DNA of 64,000 bases from Candidatus Bipolaricaulota bacterium (GCA_028278555.1 JANQEA010000074.1:1-64000); one strand, 5' to 3'; shown: positions 16,515-25,313, numbered from the stretch's first letter. Notes: generated from the sequence alone by a model not told the origin. Made by a program: numbers and translations.

Positions 16515-17506
16515 CCGGTGTCCTCCTCGCCGAACGGCGGGAGGAAGTCGTTCGTGAACGCGGCGAGCGGGTCGATCGCCCGCTCGATCAGTCCGTTCTC
16601 GAGAGCCCACGCGGCGAACCGTGTCCAGACGTCTGCCTCTTGATGCCCCCACCGATCGATGTCGTCGGCCATCTGCTCGGCGATCCACGCCTGGGAGGCG
16701 TGGACGAGTTCGCTGTCGAGTTCCGGCGCGTGGCCGAGGAGGATCTCGGCTGCCTCGGCCGGATGGAGCGTGGCGTAGACGTAGCCGCGGGTCAGCGCGG
16801 CGAGGAACCGCCGGACGACCTCCGGGCGCTCCTCGATCATCCGTTCACTGGTGACGATGACCGGGGTGTAGTAGTCGAGAACCTCGGCGAGTTCCGGAAG
16901 CGGGAGGAAGTCGAACTCGATCCCCTGGAGTTTCGCGTGAATCCCTTGCCAGCCGTAGAAGACCCAGTAGAAGTCGGCCAGGTCTCGGCGAACGGCCGTG
17001 GTGAAGTCGAGCATCCCGATGTTGATCATCGTCACCGTGTCGAAATCGGCGCCGACTGACTCCATCACCGTCCGGATCATCACCGACTCGAGATCGCTCC
17101 CCCACCCGGCGTAGCGGAGCCCTTCGAGGTCCGCCGGGCCGGCAATCCCGCGATCGCGCGGCGCAGCGAAGCCGGACGTGTTGTGCTGGAAGAGGGTCGC
17201 GATCGAGACGACCGGGACGCCCTGCGCGCGTCCCATCGTCACGTATTCCTGCATCGAGACGCCGAACTCCGAACGGCCGGCCGCGACGAGTGGAATCGAT
17301 GCCGTCTCGGTCGGCTCGAGGATCTCGACGGCGAGCCCTTCCTCGGCGAAGTAGCCGAGCGCCGAGGCGACGATGATTCCGGTGTGGTTCGTGTTGGGGG
17401 TCCAATCGAGCGCGATTCGGACGTGTTCCGGCTCGTCGGCCGATGTCGATAGGCCGATCAAACCGACGAGGAGAATGAGAAGCCAAGGACTGAACGGTCT
17501 ATGCAC
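16511..17506 (-). CDS. thiY: NMT1/THI5-like periplasmic binding protein
   Basis: The 331-residue protein has a signal peptide (about 1-22) without a clear lipobox. The NMT1/THI5 fold signature follows: ALDWTPNTNHTGIIVASALG near 32-51 and the EYVTMGRAQG region. ThiY-type proteins bind the thiamine precursor formylaminopyrimidine or HMP. Because ThiN (thiamine to TPP) is the only thiamine enzyme in this operon, thiamine itself or a thiamine-like base is also possible. It overlaps the permease gene by 8 bases and the ATPase gene by 4. Confidence 0.85.
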   Translation of the reverse strand: MHRPFSPWLLILLVGLIGLSTSADEPEHVRIALDWTPNTNHTGIIVASALGYFAEEGLAVEILEPTETASIPLVAAGRSEFGVSMQEYVTMGRAQGVPVVSIATLFQHNTSGFAAPRDRGIAGPADLEGLRYAGWGSDLESVMIRTVMESVGADFDTVTMINIGMLDFTTAVRRDLADFYWVFYGWQGIHAKLQGIEFDFLPLPELAEVLDYYTPVIVTSERMIEERPEVVRRFLAALTRGYVYATLHPAEAAEILLGHAPELDSELVHASQAWIAEQMADDIDRWGHQEADVWTRFAAWALENGLIERAIDPLAAFTNDFLPPFGEEDTG

Positions 17507-18290
17507 GATGCCTCCTTCGAAGCCATGGGGTGAGGACGAAGCCGGCGGCGTCGACCGCCTTGAACAGCGCGAAGCTGAGGAGCATCACGATCAGAATCGC
17601 CCCGAAGAGCCGGTCGGTCCGGAACGATTGCTGGGCGCGCGTCATGTAGACGCCGAGGCCGACCGAACCGCCGAGCCACTCCCCGACGATCGCGCCGAGG
17701 ACGGAGTACGTCGCGGCGATCTTCGCGCCGGCGAGGATCCCGGGAAGCGTCGCCGGGAGATACAAGTGGCGATACCGATCGATCCAGCGCGCCCCGAACG
17801 TCTCGAGAAGCTCGGCGTAGGCTGGGTCGACGGCGCGGAACCCCTCGTACGTGTTCACCGTCACCGGGAAGAAGCAGACGAACGCGACGACGAGGATCTT
17901 TGAGAGAGCGCCGAGGCCGAACCAGATCAGGATCATCGGGGCGATCGCGATCAGCGGAACCGCCTGAGACAGGACGAGGTGCGGGTAGACCAGATCGCGA
18001 AGGGTTCGCGAGCGGTGCATCGCCAGCGCGACGGCGATGCCGAGGCCGAGCGCGATCCCGAGGCCGGCAAGCGTCTCGACGATCGTTGCGCTGGCGTGCC
18101 GCGCGAGCAGGGTCGCATCGTCCGCGATCGCCTCGACGGTCGCCACGGGCGACGGGAGGAGGTACCCGGGGATTCCGAAGATCGAGACGATCGCCTGCCA
18201 GAGCAGGACGAACAGGAGGAGACTGAGGAGCCATCGCGCGGTCGGGCGCTGCCAGAGTCTGACACCGGCTGGCGAAGCGTGACTCTTCAT
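17499..18290 (-). CDS. thiX: ABC transporter permease, thiamine/precursor uptake
   Basis: The 263-residue membrane protein has about six helices and the BPD_transp_1 coupling motif region EAARR-like segment ETFGARWIDRYRHLYLPATL near 166-185. It belongs to the SsuC/TauC/ThiX family. The start at 18290 is the ATG of an ATGA overlap with the thiN stop; the longer frame to 18863 is an antisense-like artefact of thiN. It forms the membrane channel of the riboswitch-controlled importer. Confidence 0.88.
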   Translation of the reverse strand: MKSHASPAGVRLWQRPTARWLLSLLLFVLLWQAIVSIFGIPGYLLPSPVATVEAIADDATLLARHASATIVETLAGLGIALGLGIAVALAMHRSRTLRDLVYPHLVLSQAVPLIAIAPMILIWFGLGALSKILVVAFVCFFPVTVNTYEGFRAVDPAYAELLETFGARWIDRYRHLYLPATLPGILAGAKIAATYSVLGAIVGEWLGGSVGLGVYMTRAQQSFRTDRLFGAILIVMLLSFALFKAVDAAGFVLTPWLRRRHRA

Positions 18291-18970
18291 GAGTTTGCCC
18301 CTTCGGCCTTCTCCGCCGGCCCGTGGATGGCGAGGAGTCTCCCCGAATGAACCTCGATTCGGGCCGGCGTCCGCTCGATCGCATTCGATACGCCGCGTCC
18401 GCTCGCTCTCCGCAGCGGCTCGTCGTTCAACGGATAGCGAAGCCCGTCCGTCCGGACGATGGCCGAATCGGAGAGCGGGATGAGCGAGATGCGATCCCCT
18501 ACGTCGCCGATCGGGATCGTGAACGGACCGTCGATCAACCAGGCCGTCTCGTCTCCGGCGATCAGTTCGACCGCGACGCCGCGTTCGGCCGCCTTCTCCA
18601 GGAGGAAGAGGTTGGCGAGCGCATGGTCGATCCGTCCGCCGAACGCGCCGAAGACAATCAGTTCCCGGACTTGCATTGCCCGCGCTTGCACAGCAAGCGC
18701 GAAGTCGACCGCCAGCTCGAGGTCGGTGAAGTCCTTGTCCGCTGGGTAGTCCTCGATCGGGATCCCCGAAGCGCGAAGCCGCACCTGCTCTTCCGACGTC
18801 AGGGAATCGAGGTCGCCAATCACGCGGTCGACGCGAACGCCGAGGGAATCGGCCTTTGCCCACGCGCCGTCGGCCGCGAGGATCCGATCGGCCCGATCGA
18901 CGAGGCTGTCTAATCGGAATGCATCGCCCCAGTCGCCGTTCGCGAGGATCAGGATCGTCTCATCGGCCAT
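18287..18970 (-). CDS. thiN: Thiamine diphosphokinase
   Basis: The 227-residue protein carries the thiamine pyrophosphokinase motifs GDLDSL near 52-57, DKDFTDLELAV near 78-88 and GGRIDHALANL near 109-119, plus a late substrate motif (RGVSN). It transfers pyrophosphate from ATP to thiamine, giving TPP in the cytoplasm. It is first in the operon, 107 bases downstream of a TPP riboswitch, with AAGGAG ten bases before the ATG. The gene carries a perfect 9-base hairpin within its coding sequence (18681-18701). Confidence 0.93.
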   Translation of the reverse strand: MADETILILANGDWGDAFRLDSLVDRADRILAADGAWAKADSLGVRVDRVIGDLDSLTSEEQVRLRASGIPIEDYPADKDFTDLELAVDFALAVQARAMQVRELIVFGAFGGRIDHALANLFLLEKAAERGVAVELIAGDETAWLIDGPFTIPIGDVGDRISLIPLSDSAIVRTDGLRYPLNDEPLRRASGRGVSNAIERTPARIEVHSGRLLAIHGPAEKAEGANS

Positions 18971-19076
18971 GCCCGCGCCGCTCCTTCGCTGGAGGAGGCG
19001 GGATGGGGGCGATCGATCGCCGAATCGATCGATCGTACGGTGGCTGTTTCGTGTGTTGCGTCTGCTCGTTCATGGC

Positions 19077-19160
19077 TCCCTACGCTGGCATTACCCAGTT
19101 CAGGTTCGACGGGTCGAGGTGCCTCCTCCTCTCAGCCCAAACCGTTGGGCTCCCCGAACG
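19077..19160 (-). promoter_or_regulatory. TPP riboswitch (THI element)
   Basis: On the minus strand the conserved THI-box blocks appear in order: GGGAGCCC, then GGGCTGAGAG, then ACCC near GAACCTGAACTGGGTAATGC and CAGCGTAGGGA. These are the pyrimidine- and pyrophosphate-sensing arms of the TPP aptamer. It sits between the predicted promoter and thiN, so TPP should lower expression of the whole salvage operon. No strong intrinsic terminator is evident between the aptamer and thiN, so control may be at translation initiation. Confidence 0.95.
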
Positions 19161-19165
19161 CCGCG

Positions 19166-19194
19166 ACTCTATCGCACTTCGCGGGGTGAAACAA
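19166..19194 (-). promoter_or_regulatory. Predicted promoter of thiamine operon
   Basis: On the minus strand, TTGTTT (19189-19194) and TAGAGT (19166-19171) are exactly 17 bases apart. The predicted start is a few bases before the TPP aptamer. Confidence 0.55.
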
Positions 19195-19196
19195 CT

Positions 19197-19223
19197 GCGG
19201 GAAGGAATGGAACCCCTTCCCGC
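19197..19223 (-). terminator. Hairpin after the M42 peptidase gene
   Basis: A nine-base perfect stem (GCGGGAAGG with CCTTCCCGC) and a nine-base loop follow the stop of the M42 gene by 30 bases on its strand. A weak AGTTGTTT tail follows. It abuts the -35 box of the thiamine operon and would insulate it from read-through. Confidence 0.6.
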
Positions 19224-19252
19224 GTGCGGTGATCCATCTCGTGAACGGACTT

Positions 19253-20320
19253 TCAGGAGGGCAGGAAGCTCGTCTTCGGTCCGATTCCGGCGATCGTCTC
19301 GGCGATCAGCACCGAGCAGTTCTCGACGTCGTCGAGGTGGACGATTTCGCTCGGCGAGTGCATGTACCGGCTCGGCACGCAGATCAGGCCGGTCGCCACG
19401 CCGGCCCGCGTCACCTGGATCGCCCTCGCGTCCGTCCCCGTCGGTCGCGGGTAGGCGTGGAGCTGGATCGGGATCTGTTTGCTCTTGGCCGTCTTGACGA
19501 TCCGCTCGAAGAGAGGCGTGTTCACGTTCGGCCCGCGTGTCACGATCGGGCCGCCGCCCATCGTCACTTCGCCCGACCGCGTCTTCTCCTTGCTCATCCC
19601 GGGCATGTCGGTCGCGTGGCCGACGTCGACGGCGATCCCGACCTGCGGGTCGATCCCATAGGCACTCGTCGTCGCGCCGCGGACCCCGATCTCCTCCTGC
19701 ACCGTCGCGACCGCGTAGATCGCCGCCTTCGGCTTCATCTTCGCTGCGAGGCGGGCCGCCTCGAGAACGACGAAGGCACCGATCCGATCGTCGAAGCCGC
19801 GCGCGGTGGCGAGACCGTCCCGAAGCTCGGCATAGTCGTAATCGAGGACGGCCGGATCGCCGATGGCCACAAGCTTCTCGGCGGCCTTTCGATCTGCGGC
19901 GCCGATGTCGATCCAGAGATCCTCCATCTTGACGACCTTCTTCCGGTCTTCGGGACTCATCAGGTGGATCGGCTTTCGTCCGATGATGCCGAGGACGATC
20001 CCTTTCGCCGTTACGATCCGGACTCGCTGTCCGGGGAGGACCTGCACATCCCAACCGCCGAGGCCGGTGAAGTAGAGGTAGCCCTTCTCGCAGATGTGGG
20101 TCACCAGCAGGCCGATCTCGTCGGCGTGGCCGGCGAGCATGATCCGCGGCGAACCCTTTTCGTTGACGACGGCGAACGAGTTGCCGTGCTGGTCGACCCA
20201 AGTCCGATCGGCGAACTTGTCGGCCTCTTCCCGCCAAACGCGGGATGCCTCCTCTTCGTAGCCGGTCGGACAGATCGTCGCCATGTAGCGCTTGAGGAAA
20301 TCGAGACGCGTCTTGTGCAT
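19253..20320 (-). CDS. M42 family metallo-aminopeptidase
   Basis: The 355-residue protein has M42 metal ligands and catalytic acids: HADEIG near 66-71, GFDDRIG near 170-176, the EEIG pair near 205-208, DVGHA near 226-230 and a late His in YMHSPSE. M42 enzymes are cytoplasmic, often dodecameric aminopeptidases that finish peptide breakdown. GAGGAGG four bases upstream fixes the start at 20320; the longer frame to 20593 is not needed. It is divergent from the XRE-cupin gene. Peptide import and peptidase genes elsewhere in the window suggest peptide use as a nutrient. Confidence 0.9.
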   Translation of the reverse strand: MHKTRLDFLKRYMATICPTGYEEEASRVWREEADKFADRTWVDQHGNSFAVVNEKGSPRIMLAGHADEIGLLVTHICEKGYLYFTGLGGWDVQVLPGQRVRIVTAKGIVLGIIGRKPIHLMSPEDRKKVVKMEDLWIDIGAADRKAAEKLVAIGDPAVLDYDYAELRDGLATARGFDDRIGAFVVLEAARLAAKMKPKAAIYAVATVQEEIGVRGATTSAYGIDPQVGIAVDVGHATDMPGMSKEKTRSGEVTMGGGPIVTRGPNVNTPLFERIVKTAKSKQIPIQLHAYPRPTGTDARAIQVTRAGVATGLICVPSRYMHSPSEIVHLDDVENCSVLIAETIAGIGPKTSFLPS

Positions 20321-20406
20321 GGTGCCTCCTCGTCGAGTCTGTGACCGAGTGTATCCGCGCCCGTCGGGACCCTCCATCGAGCGGGTTGGCGGGGCTCTCA
20401 CCGCCG

Positions 20407-20436
20407 TTGATTTTTGAAATCGGCGTTCGATATACT
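20407..20436 (+). promoter_or_regulatory. Predicted promoter of XRE-cupin gene, leaderless
   Basis: TTGATT (20407-20412) and TATACT (20431-20436) are 18 bases apart. The -10 box ends nine bases before the ATG at 20446 and no ribosome-binding site exists, so the mRNA is probably leaderless. Confidence 0.55.
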
Positions 20437-20445
20437 GAATTTGCG

Positions 20446-21006
20446 ATGGAGGAGATCGGAACGCAGATCCGCGACGCTCGGACGAACAAGGGCTGGACGC
20501 TCGAGAGACTGGCATCGGAGTCCGGCCTCTCCCCGGGATTCCTGTCGCAGGTCGAGCGCGGCCTGTCGACGCTCTCGATCGTCTCCCTCTCATCGATCTG
20601 TCGAGCGCTCGAGCTGCCGATCGAGTCGCTCTTCGTCAGCAGCGGCCCGCTCGATCGTCGTACGCCGGTCGTCACAAAGGCCGACCAGCAGCTGCAAATT
20701 CAGATTGGGCGCTCGCCGGTCGCCTACCGCTACTTGAGCGGTCAGCTTCCGGACGCGCCGATCGAGGAACTCCTGATTGCCGAGTTCCCGGCCGACTGCC
20801 GGCAAGACGGATCACAGCACCGCGGAGAAGAGCTCGGATACGTCCTTGAGGGACGGCTGACGATCGCCGTCGACGGGACGGAGCACACCGTCGGCGTCGG
20901 GGACAGCTTCCGGATCGAGGCGTCGCGTTCGCACTCCTACTGGACCGGGAAGGACCGAGGCGCGCGGGTGTTGATGGCGGTGACGGAACGGTTCGTCGAA
21001 ACGTAG
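20446..21006 (+). CDS. XRE-family HTH regulator with C-terminal cupin
   Basis: The 186-residue protein joins an N-terminal XRE helix-turn-helix (LERLASESGLSPGFLSQVER, about 19-38) to a C-terminal cupin_2 domain (HRGEELGYVLEGRLTIAVDG near 125-144). The cupin is the usual ligand sensor of such regulators, which often control amino-acid or polyamine catabolism genes next to them. Here the neighbours are the FAD/Fe-S dehydrogenase subunits 23 bases downstream. It is therefore a good candidate for the substrate-responsive regulator of that operon. Confidence 0.88.
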   Translation: MEEIGTQIRDARTNKGWTLERLASESGLSPGFLSQVERGLSTLSIVSLSSICRALELPIESLFVSSGPLDRRTPVVTKADQQLQIQIGRSPVAYRYLSGQLPDAPIEELLIAEFPADCRQDGSQHRGEELGYVLEGRLTIAVDGTEHTVGVGDSFRIEASRSHSYWTGKDRGARVLMAVTERFVET

Positions 21007-21029
21007 TCGGGAAGGAGACGGTCCGAAGC

Positions 21030-23174
21030 ATGGGCAGAATCGAAGGGCATCCGATTGTCCGACTCGAACGGGGGGAGCCGTTCGAGATCGCCTTCTCCGG
21101 CCGCCCGATCGAGGCCTACCCGGGCGAGATGATCTCGTCGGCCCTGTTCGCCGCGGGGATCCGGACCTTCGGACACCATCACCGCGATGGTGCCCCGCAG
21201 GGGATCTACTGCGCCAACGGCCAGTGCTCCCAGTGCCTCGTCCTCGTTGACAGCGTCCCGGTCAAGGCGTGCATGACGCCGGCCGAGCCGGGGATGCGGG
21301 TCGAGCCGGTCGACGGGCTCCCCGGCCTCCCGGCGATCGACCGGGTTCCCAAGAGCGGCGCCATCGAGACGGTTGCGATCCCGGTCCTCATCCTCGGCGG
21401 CGGCCCGGCCGGGATGTCGGCGGCGATCGAGCTTGGCGCACGCGGCGTCGAGGCGATCCTCGTCGACGACAAGGACCGCCTTGGCGGGAAGCTCGTCCTG
21501 CAGACGCACCGCTTCTTCGGCTCGATCAACGCTGTCTTCGCAGGGACCCGAGGGATTGACATCGGCGAGCGCCTGGCGAGCGAGGTCGAAGCACTCGACA
21601 CGATCGACGTCTGGCTGAACGCCACCGCCCTCGCCGTCTTCAGCGACAGGAAAGTCGGGATCCTGCGTGGGGATCGATACATCCTCGTCGAGCCGGAGGT
21701 CCTCCTCGTCGCCACCGGGGCGCGGGAGAAGGCGCTCGTCTTCAATGGGAACACCCTGCCGGGCGTCTATGGGGCCGGGGCGTTTCAGACGCTCGTCAAT
21801 CGGGATCTCGTCCGCGCCGCCGATCGCCTGTTCATCGTCGGCGGTGGGAACGTCGGCCTGATCGCCGGCTACCACGCGCTGCAGGCCGGGATCGACGTCG
21901 TCGGCCTGGTCGAGGCGCTCCCCGAGTGCGGCGGATACAAGGTCCATCGGGACAAGCTCGCCCGGATGGGGGTCCCGATCTACACGTCGCATACGATCCT
22001 CAGCGCCAACGGGACCGATCGCGTCGAATCGGTGACGATCGCCCGAATCGACGAGGCCTTCCGTCCGATCGGAGGGACCGAGCGATCGTTCGCGTGCGAC
22101 ACGGTACTGATCGCCGTCGGTCTCGACCCGGTCGACGAGTTCACCGAGGCGGCGCGACGGTTCGATCTCCCCGTCTTCGACGCGGGAGACGCCGAGGAGA
22201 TCGCCGAAGCGTCGGCCGCCATCTTCTCCGGCAAGATCAAGGGACTCGAGATCGCTCGCCACCTCGGCGCGACGGACGAGGACATTCCGGGTGAATGGAC
22301 GGAGACCTCGACGATCCTCAAGTCGAAGCCCGGCCGGACCATGGACCGCGAGCTCCCCCCTGCCGCGGACATCCACCCGGTCTTTCACTGCTCGCAGGAG
22401 ATCCCGTGCAATCCGTGCACGTCCGTCTGCCCGCAGGGGCTGATCCACATCGACGAAGACGACATCCGGAAGATGCCCGCGTACCTCGGCGAGGAACTCG
22501 GGAAGACGTGCGTCGGCTGCGAGCGATGCGTGACGGTCTGCCCCGGCCTGGCGATCACCCTCGTCGATCGGCGGGGCGATTCAGTTCAGCCCATTGTGAC
22601 GATCCCGTTCGAGTACGGATCGGACCGGCTCGCCGCCGGCGACGAAGTCGACGTCCTCGACGCGGTCGGCGATCTCCTCGGATCCGTCCCGGTGGTCGAG
22701 GTGAAGGCGATCCCGGCGAACGATCGGACGGTCCTCGTGAAGGTCCGCGCGCCGGAGGCGATCGCCGTTCGGATCGCCGGCATCCGCGTCCAGGAGGCGT
22801 GGGTCGGGGAGCCGCTCCCCGAGGCGGTCGAGCGGCTGGACGACGAGACAATCGTATGCCGGTGCGAGCGGGTCACCGTGGGGGAGATCCGTGCGCTGAT
22901 CCGCGCCGGGCATCGAGACGTCAACGAGATCAAGGCGATGAGCCGAGCGGGGATGGGAGCTTGCGGTGCCAAGACCTGTAGCGCTCCCATCCTCCGGCTC
23001 TTCCGTGAAGAGGGGATTCCCCTCGAAGACGTGACGGTCGGCGTCCCTCGACCGCTCTTCGTCGAGGTTCCGCTCGCCAGCTTCGCCGGCATCGTCTCGA
23101 ACGCCGGATCGGTCGGTGCGTTCGAGCCGGGGAGAGAATCCTCCGGATTCTCTCGGTCGGAGGGGCTGACGTGA
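21030..23174 (+). CDS. Amino-acid dehydrogenase alpha subunit (2Fe-2S / FAD / 4Fe-4S)
   Basis: The 714-residue protein has several modules. First is an N-terminal ferredoxin-like Fer2_4 domain with Cys at 61, 66 and 69 and one near 81. A pyridine-nucleotide disulfide oxidoreductase module follows, with GGGPAGM near 123. Two 4Fe-4S motifs start at Cys 454 and 494. A BFD-like 2Fe-2S domain has Cys 610/612 and CGAKTC near 648. This is the alpha subunit architecture of proline, hydroxyproline, sarcosine or opine dehydrogenases that pass electrons to a carrier. The beta subunit follows with a GTGA overlap. The last residues are encoded by a perfect 10-base palindrome (23132-23154). The exact substrate cannot be read from sequence. 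Confidence 0.85.
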   Translation: MGRIEGHPIVRLERGEPFEIAFSGRPIEAYPGEMISSALFAAGIRTFGHHHRDGAPQGIYCANGQCSQCLVLVDSVPVKACMTPAEPGMRVEPVDGLPGLPAIDRVPKSGAIETVAIPVLILGGGPAGMSAAIELGARGVEAILVDDKDRLGGKLVLQTHRFFGSINAVFAGTRGIDIGERLASEVEALDTIDVWLNATALAVFSDRKVGILRGDRYILVEPEVLLVATGAREKALVFNGNTLPGVYGAGAFQTLVNRDLVRAADRLFIVGGGNVGLIAGYHALQAGIDVVGLVEALPECGGYKVHRDKLARMGVPIYTSHTILSANGTDRVESVTIARIDEAFRPIGGTERSFACDTVLIAVGLDPVDEFTEAARRFDLPVFDAGDAEEIAEASAAIFSGKIKGLEIARHLGATDEDIPGEWTETSTILKSKPGRTMDRELPPAADIHPVFHCSQEIPCNPCTSVCPQGLIHIDEDDIRKMPAYLGEELGKTCVGCERCVTVCPGLAITLVDRRGDSVQPIVTIPFEYGSDRLAAGDEVDVLDAVGDLLGSVPVVEVKAIPANDRTVLVKVRAPEAIAVRIAGIRVQEAWVGEPLPEAVERLDDETIVCRCERVTVGEIRALIRAGHRDVNEIKAMSRAGMGACGAKTCSAPILRLFREEGIPLEDVTVGVPRPLFVEVPLASFAGIVSNAGSVGAFEPGRESSGFSRSEGLT

Positions 23175-24325
23175 GTCAGGCGTACGACGCGATTGTCATC
23201 GGTGCCGGGAGTGTCGGTGTGCCGGCCGCGTGGGCGATGGCGCGGTCCGGTCTGAGGGTTCTCGTCGTCGATCGGCTCGCCAGCCCGTGCCAGGGCTCGA
23301 ACAAGGCGGCTATCGGAGGGATCCGCGCGACGCACTCCGAACCGGCGAAGATTCGGATCTGCCTCCGTTCGCTCGAGATCGCCTCGACGTGGGAGGAGAC
23401 GTTCGGGGGGAACATCGATTGGCGGCCCGGCGGGTACTCGTTCGTCGCCTACGACGAGCGCGAGGCCGGGATCCTCAAAGGTCTGATCGAGACGCAGCAG
23501 GCGAGCGGTCTCGAGATCGACTGGCACGACGCCGGCGATCTTCTCGACATCATCCCGTCGCTGAATCGGAGCGGACTCCTCGGCGGGACCTTCTCTCCCG
23601 GGGACGGCCTCTGCTCGCCGCTCTTGCTTGGCCACGCGATGTACGAGCAGGCCTGCGCCGAAGGGGCCGAGTTCCGTTTCGGCGAAGCCGTCGTCCGGAT
23701 CGAGGCGGAGGGCGATCGTGTCCGTTCGGTCGTCACCGATGCGGGACGGTACGAGGCGCCGATCGTCGTCAACGCCGCCGGCGCTTGGGCGAACGAGATC
23801 GGGGCGATGGTCGGGCTCGACCATCCGATCGTGCCGGATTCGCATGAGGGCGGGATCACCGAGCCGGTTGCGCCGTTCCTCGGGCCGATGGTCGTCGACA
23901 TCCGGCCGACCGAGCATGCCGCCAACTGCTATTTCTTCCAGCTGGCGACCGGGCAGATCGTCTTCGCACTGACGCCGAAGCCGATCATCCCCGGCTTCGA
24001 CTGCCGCGAGACGAGCGACTTTCTCCCGGTCGTCGCGAGACGGATGATCCAACTCGTCCCGCGCCTCGCCGGACTCCGCGTCCGTCGAACGTGGCGCGGC
24101 CTCTATCCGATGTCGCCGGACGGCGCGCCGCTTGTCGGACTCTCAGAGGAAATCGAGGGGTACATCATGGCGATCGGGATGTGCGGGCACGGCTTCATGC
24201 TCGGTCCCGGCCTCGGCGAAGTGATCGATCGTCTCGTCCGCGACGACCTGGCCGACGACGATCGAATGGTCCTCGACGGCCTCTCGCCGTACCGGTCGTT
24301 CGAAGGCCAGGCCGCACTGAAGTAG
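23171..24325 (+). CDS. FAD-dependent amino-acid dehydrogenase beta subunit (DAO family)
   Basis: The 384-residue protein starts with a Rossmann FAD site (IVIGAGSVGVPAAWAMARSG) and has the DAO/sarcosine-oxidase-beta fold. It should hold the catalytic FAD that oxidises the C-N bond of an amino acid such as proline, hydroxyproline, sarcosine or glycine. It starts at GTG within the stop of the alpha subunit gene, which argues for an obligate complex. It is cytoplasmic or peripheral to the membrane. Confidence 0.85.
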   Translation: MSQAYDAIVIGAGSVGVPAAWAMARSGLRVLVVDRLASPCQGSNKAAIGGIRATHSEPAKIRICLRSLEIASTWEETFGGNIDWRPGGYSFVAYDEREAGILKGLIETQQASGLEIDWHDAGDLLDIIPSLNRSGLLGGTFSPGDGLCSPLLLGHAMYEQACAEGAEFRFGEAVVRIEAEGDRVRSVVTDAGRYEAPIVVNAAGAWANEIGAMVGLDHPIVPDSHEGGITEPVAPFLGPMVVDIRPTEHAANCYFFQLATGQIVFALTPKPIIPGFDCRETSDFLPVVARRMIQLVPRLAGLRVRRTWRGLYPMSPDGAPLVGLSEEIEGYIMAIGMCGHGFMLGPGLGEVIDRLVRDDLADDDRMVLDGLSPYRSFEGQAALK

Positions 24326-24347
24326 GATGCCTGCCGGAGGAGGCCTC

Positions 24348-25280
24348 GTGAAACGACTGACTGGCGACGCGTTCGAACGTGCGCGACGATTCGTCGAGAC
24401 CGAGGCGCGTCCGCTCGAGCAGGCGCTGTTCGCGTTTCGATTCGAGGGAGGTTCGCCGGAGCGCGTGATCGAGGAGCTGGCTCGATTCGCGAACGAGGAC
24501 GGCGGCTTCGGCCGAGCACTGGAGCCGGATGTCCGGACGCCGAGCTCGTCGGCGCTGGCGACGGCGCTCGGGCTCAAGGTCCTCGAAGAGCTCGATGCCC
24601 CAGCCGACCATCCGCTCGTCCGCGACGCGGTCGACTGGCTCGTGTCGACGTACGATCCGGACGCGCGGGTCTGGCGCGTCGTCCCCCGCGACGCGAACGA
24701 CCATCCCCACGCGCCGTGGTGGCACGACGAGGACGGAAGCCTTGCCAGGACGTTCGACGACTTCCGAGTCATCCCCCGAGCGTTGATCGTCGGGCTGCTC
24801 CATCGGTTCGGTCCTCATCTGCCGCCCGGCTGGCTGGATGAGGTCGCCGAGGCGACCGTCTCCTGCATCGAAAGCCTTGCGGTCCTCGGTGAAGGCGGCG
24901 GGAGCGATCTGGAGTACGTCGTTCATCTCGCGCAGACGGAAGCTCTCCCCGAGTCGTACTGGCGGCGGTTGGTCGCCCGGATTCGCGCGGCGATTCCGGA
25001 GGCTGTCGTCCGCGACTCGGAGGCGTGGTCGACCTACTGTGTGACGCCACTGCGAGCGGTTCCGTCGCCGGACTCGATCGGCGCCGATCTGATCGAGCGT
25101 GAACTTCGGGAGAACCTTGACGCCCTGATCGATCGACAACGGACGGACGGCGCGTGGGATCTGACGTGGGACTATCCCTACCCCGGAGAGATGCTCGCCG
25201 CCCGGGCTGAATGGCGTGGGATTCTCACGCTCGATGCGCTGACGACCCTTCGAGCCTTCGGGCGGATCGACGGCCTGTAG
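24348..25280 (+). CDS. Alpha-helical repeat (prenyltransferase/squalene-cyclase-like) protein
   Basis: GGAGGAGG four bases before the GTG at 24348 supports this start over the ATG at 24327, which directly follows the previous stop. The 310-residue product has repeated ...DGGFG..L.PD and DGAWDLTW segments like the QW-type motifs of alpha/alpha toroids. No catalytic DxDD or Cys/His zinc site is evident. It follows the dehydrogenase beta gene closely and may be co-transcribed. The function is unknown. Confidence 0.65.
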   Translation: MKRLTGDAFERARRFVETEARPLEQALFAFRFEGGSPERVIEELARFANEDGGFGRALEPDVRTPSSSALATALGLKVLEELDAPADHPLVRDAVDWLVSTYDPDARVWRVVPRDANDHPHAPWWHDEDGSLARTFDDFRVIPRALIVGLLHRFGPHLPPGWLDEVAEATVSCIESLAVLGEGGGSDLEYVVHLAQTEALPESYWRRLVARIRAAIPEAVVRDSEAWSTYCVTPLRAVPSPDSIGADLIERELRENLDALIDRQRTDGAWDLTWDYPYPGEMLAARAEWRGILTLDALTTLRAFGRIDGL

Positions 25281-25313
25281 CTGTCCGGCGCGGTGATCTC
25301 GCTGTACCGCTCG

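Noticed and set aside
16514..16688. N-terminal extension of the ABC ATPase frame
   Set aside because: The frame before GTG 16514 lies over the binding-protein gene and lacks family similarity; the GTGA overlap gives a proper ATPase start.
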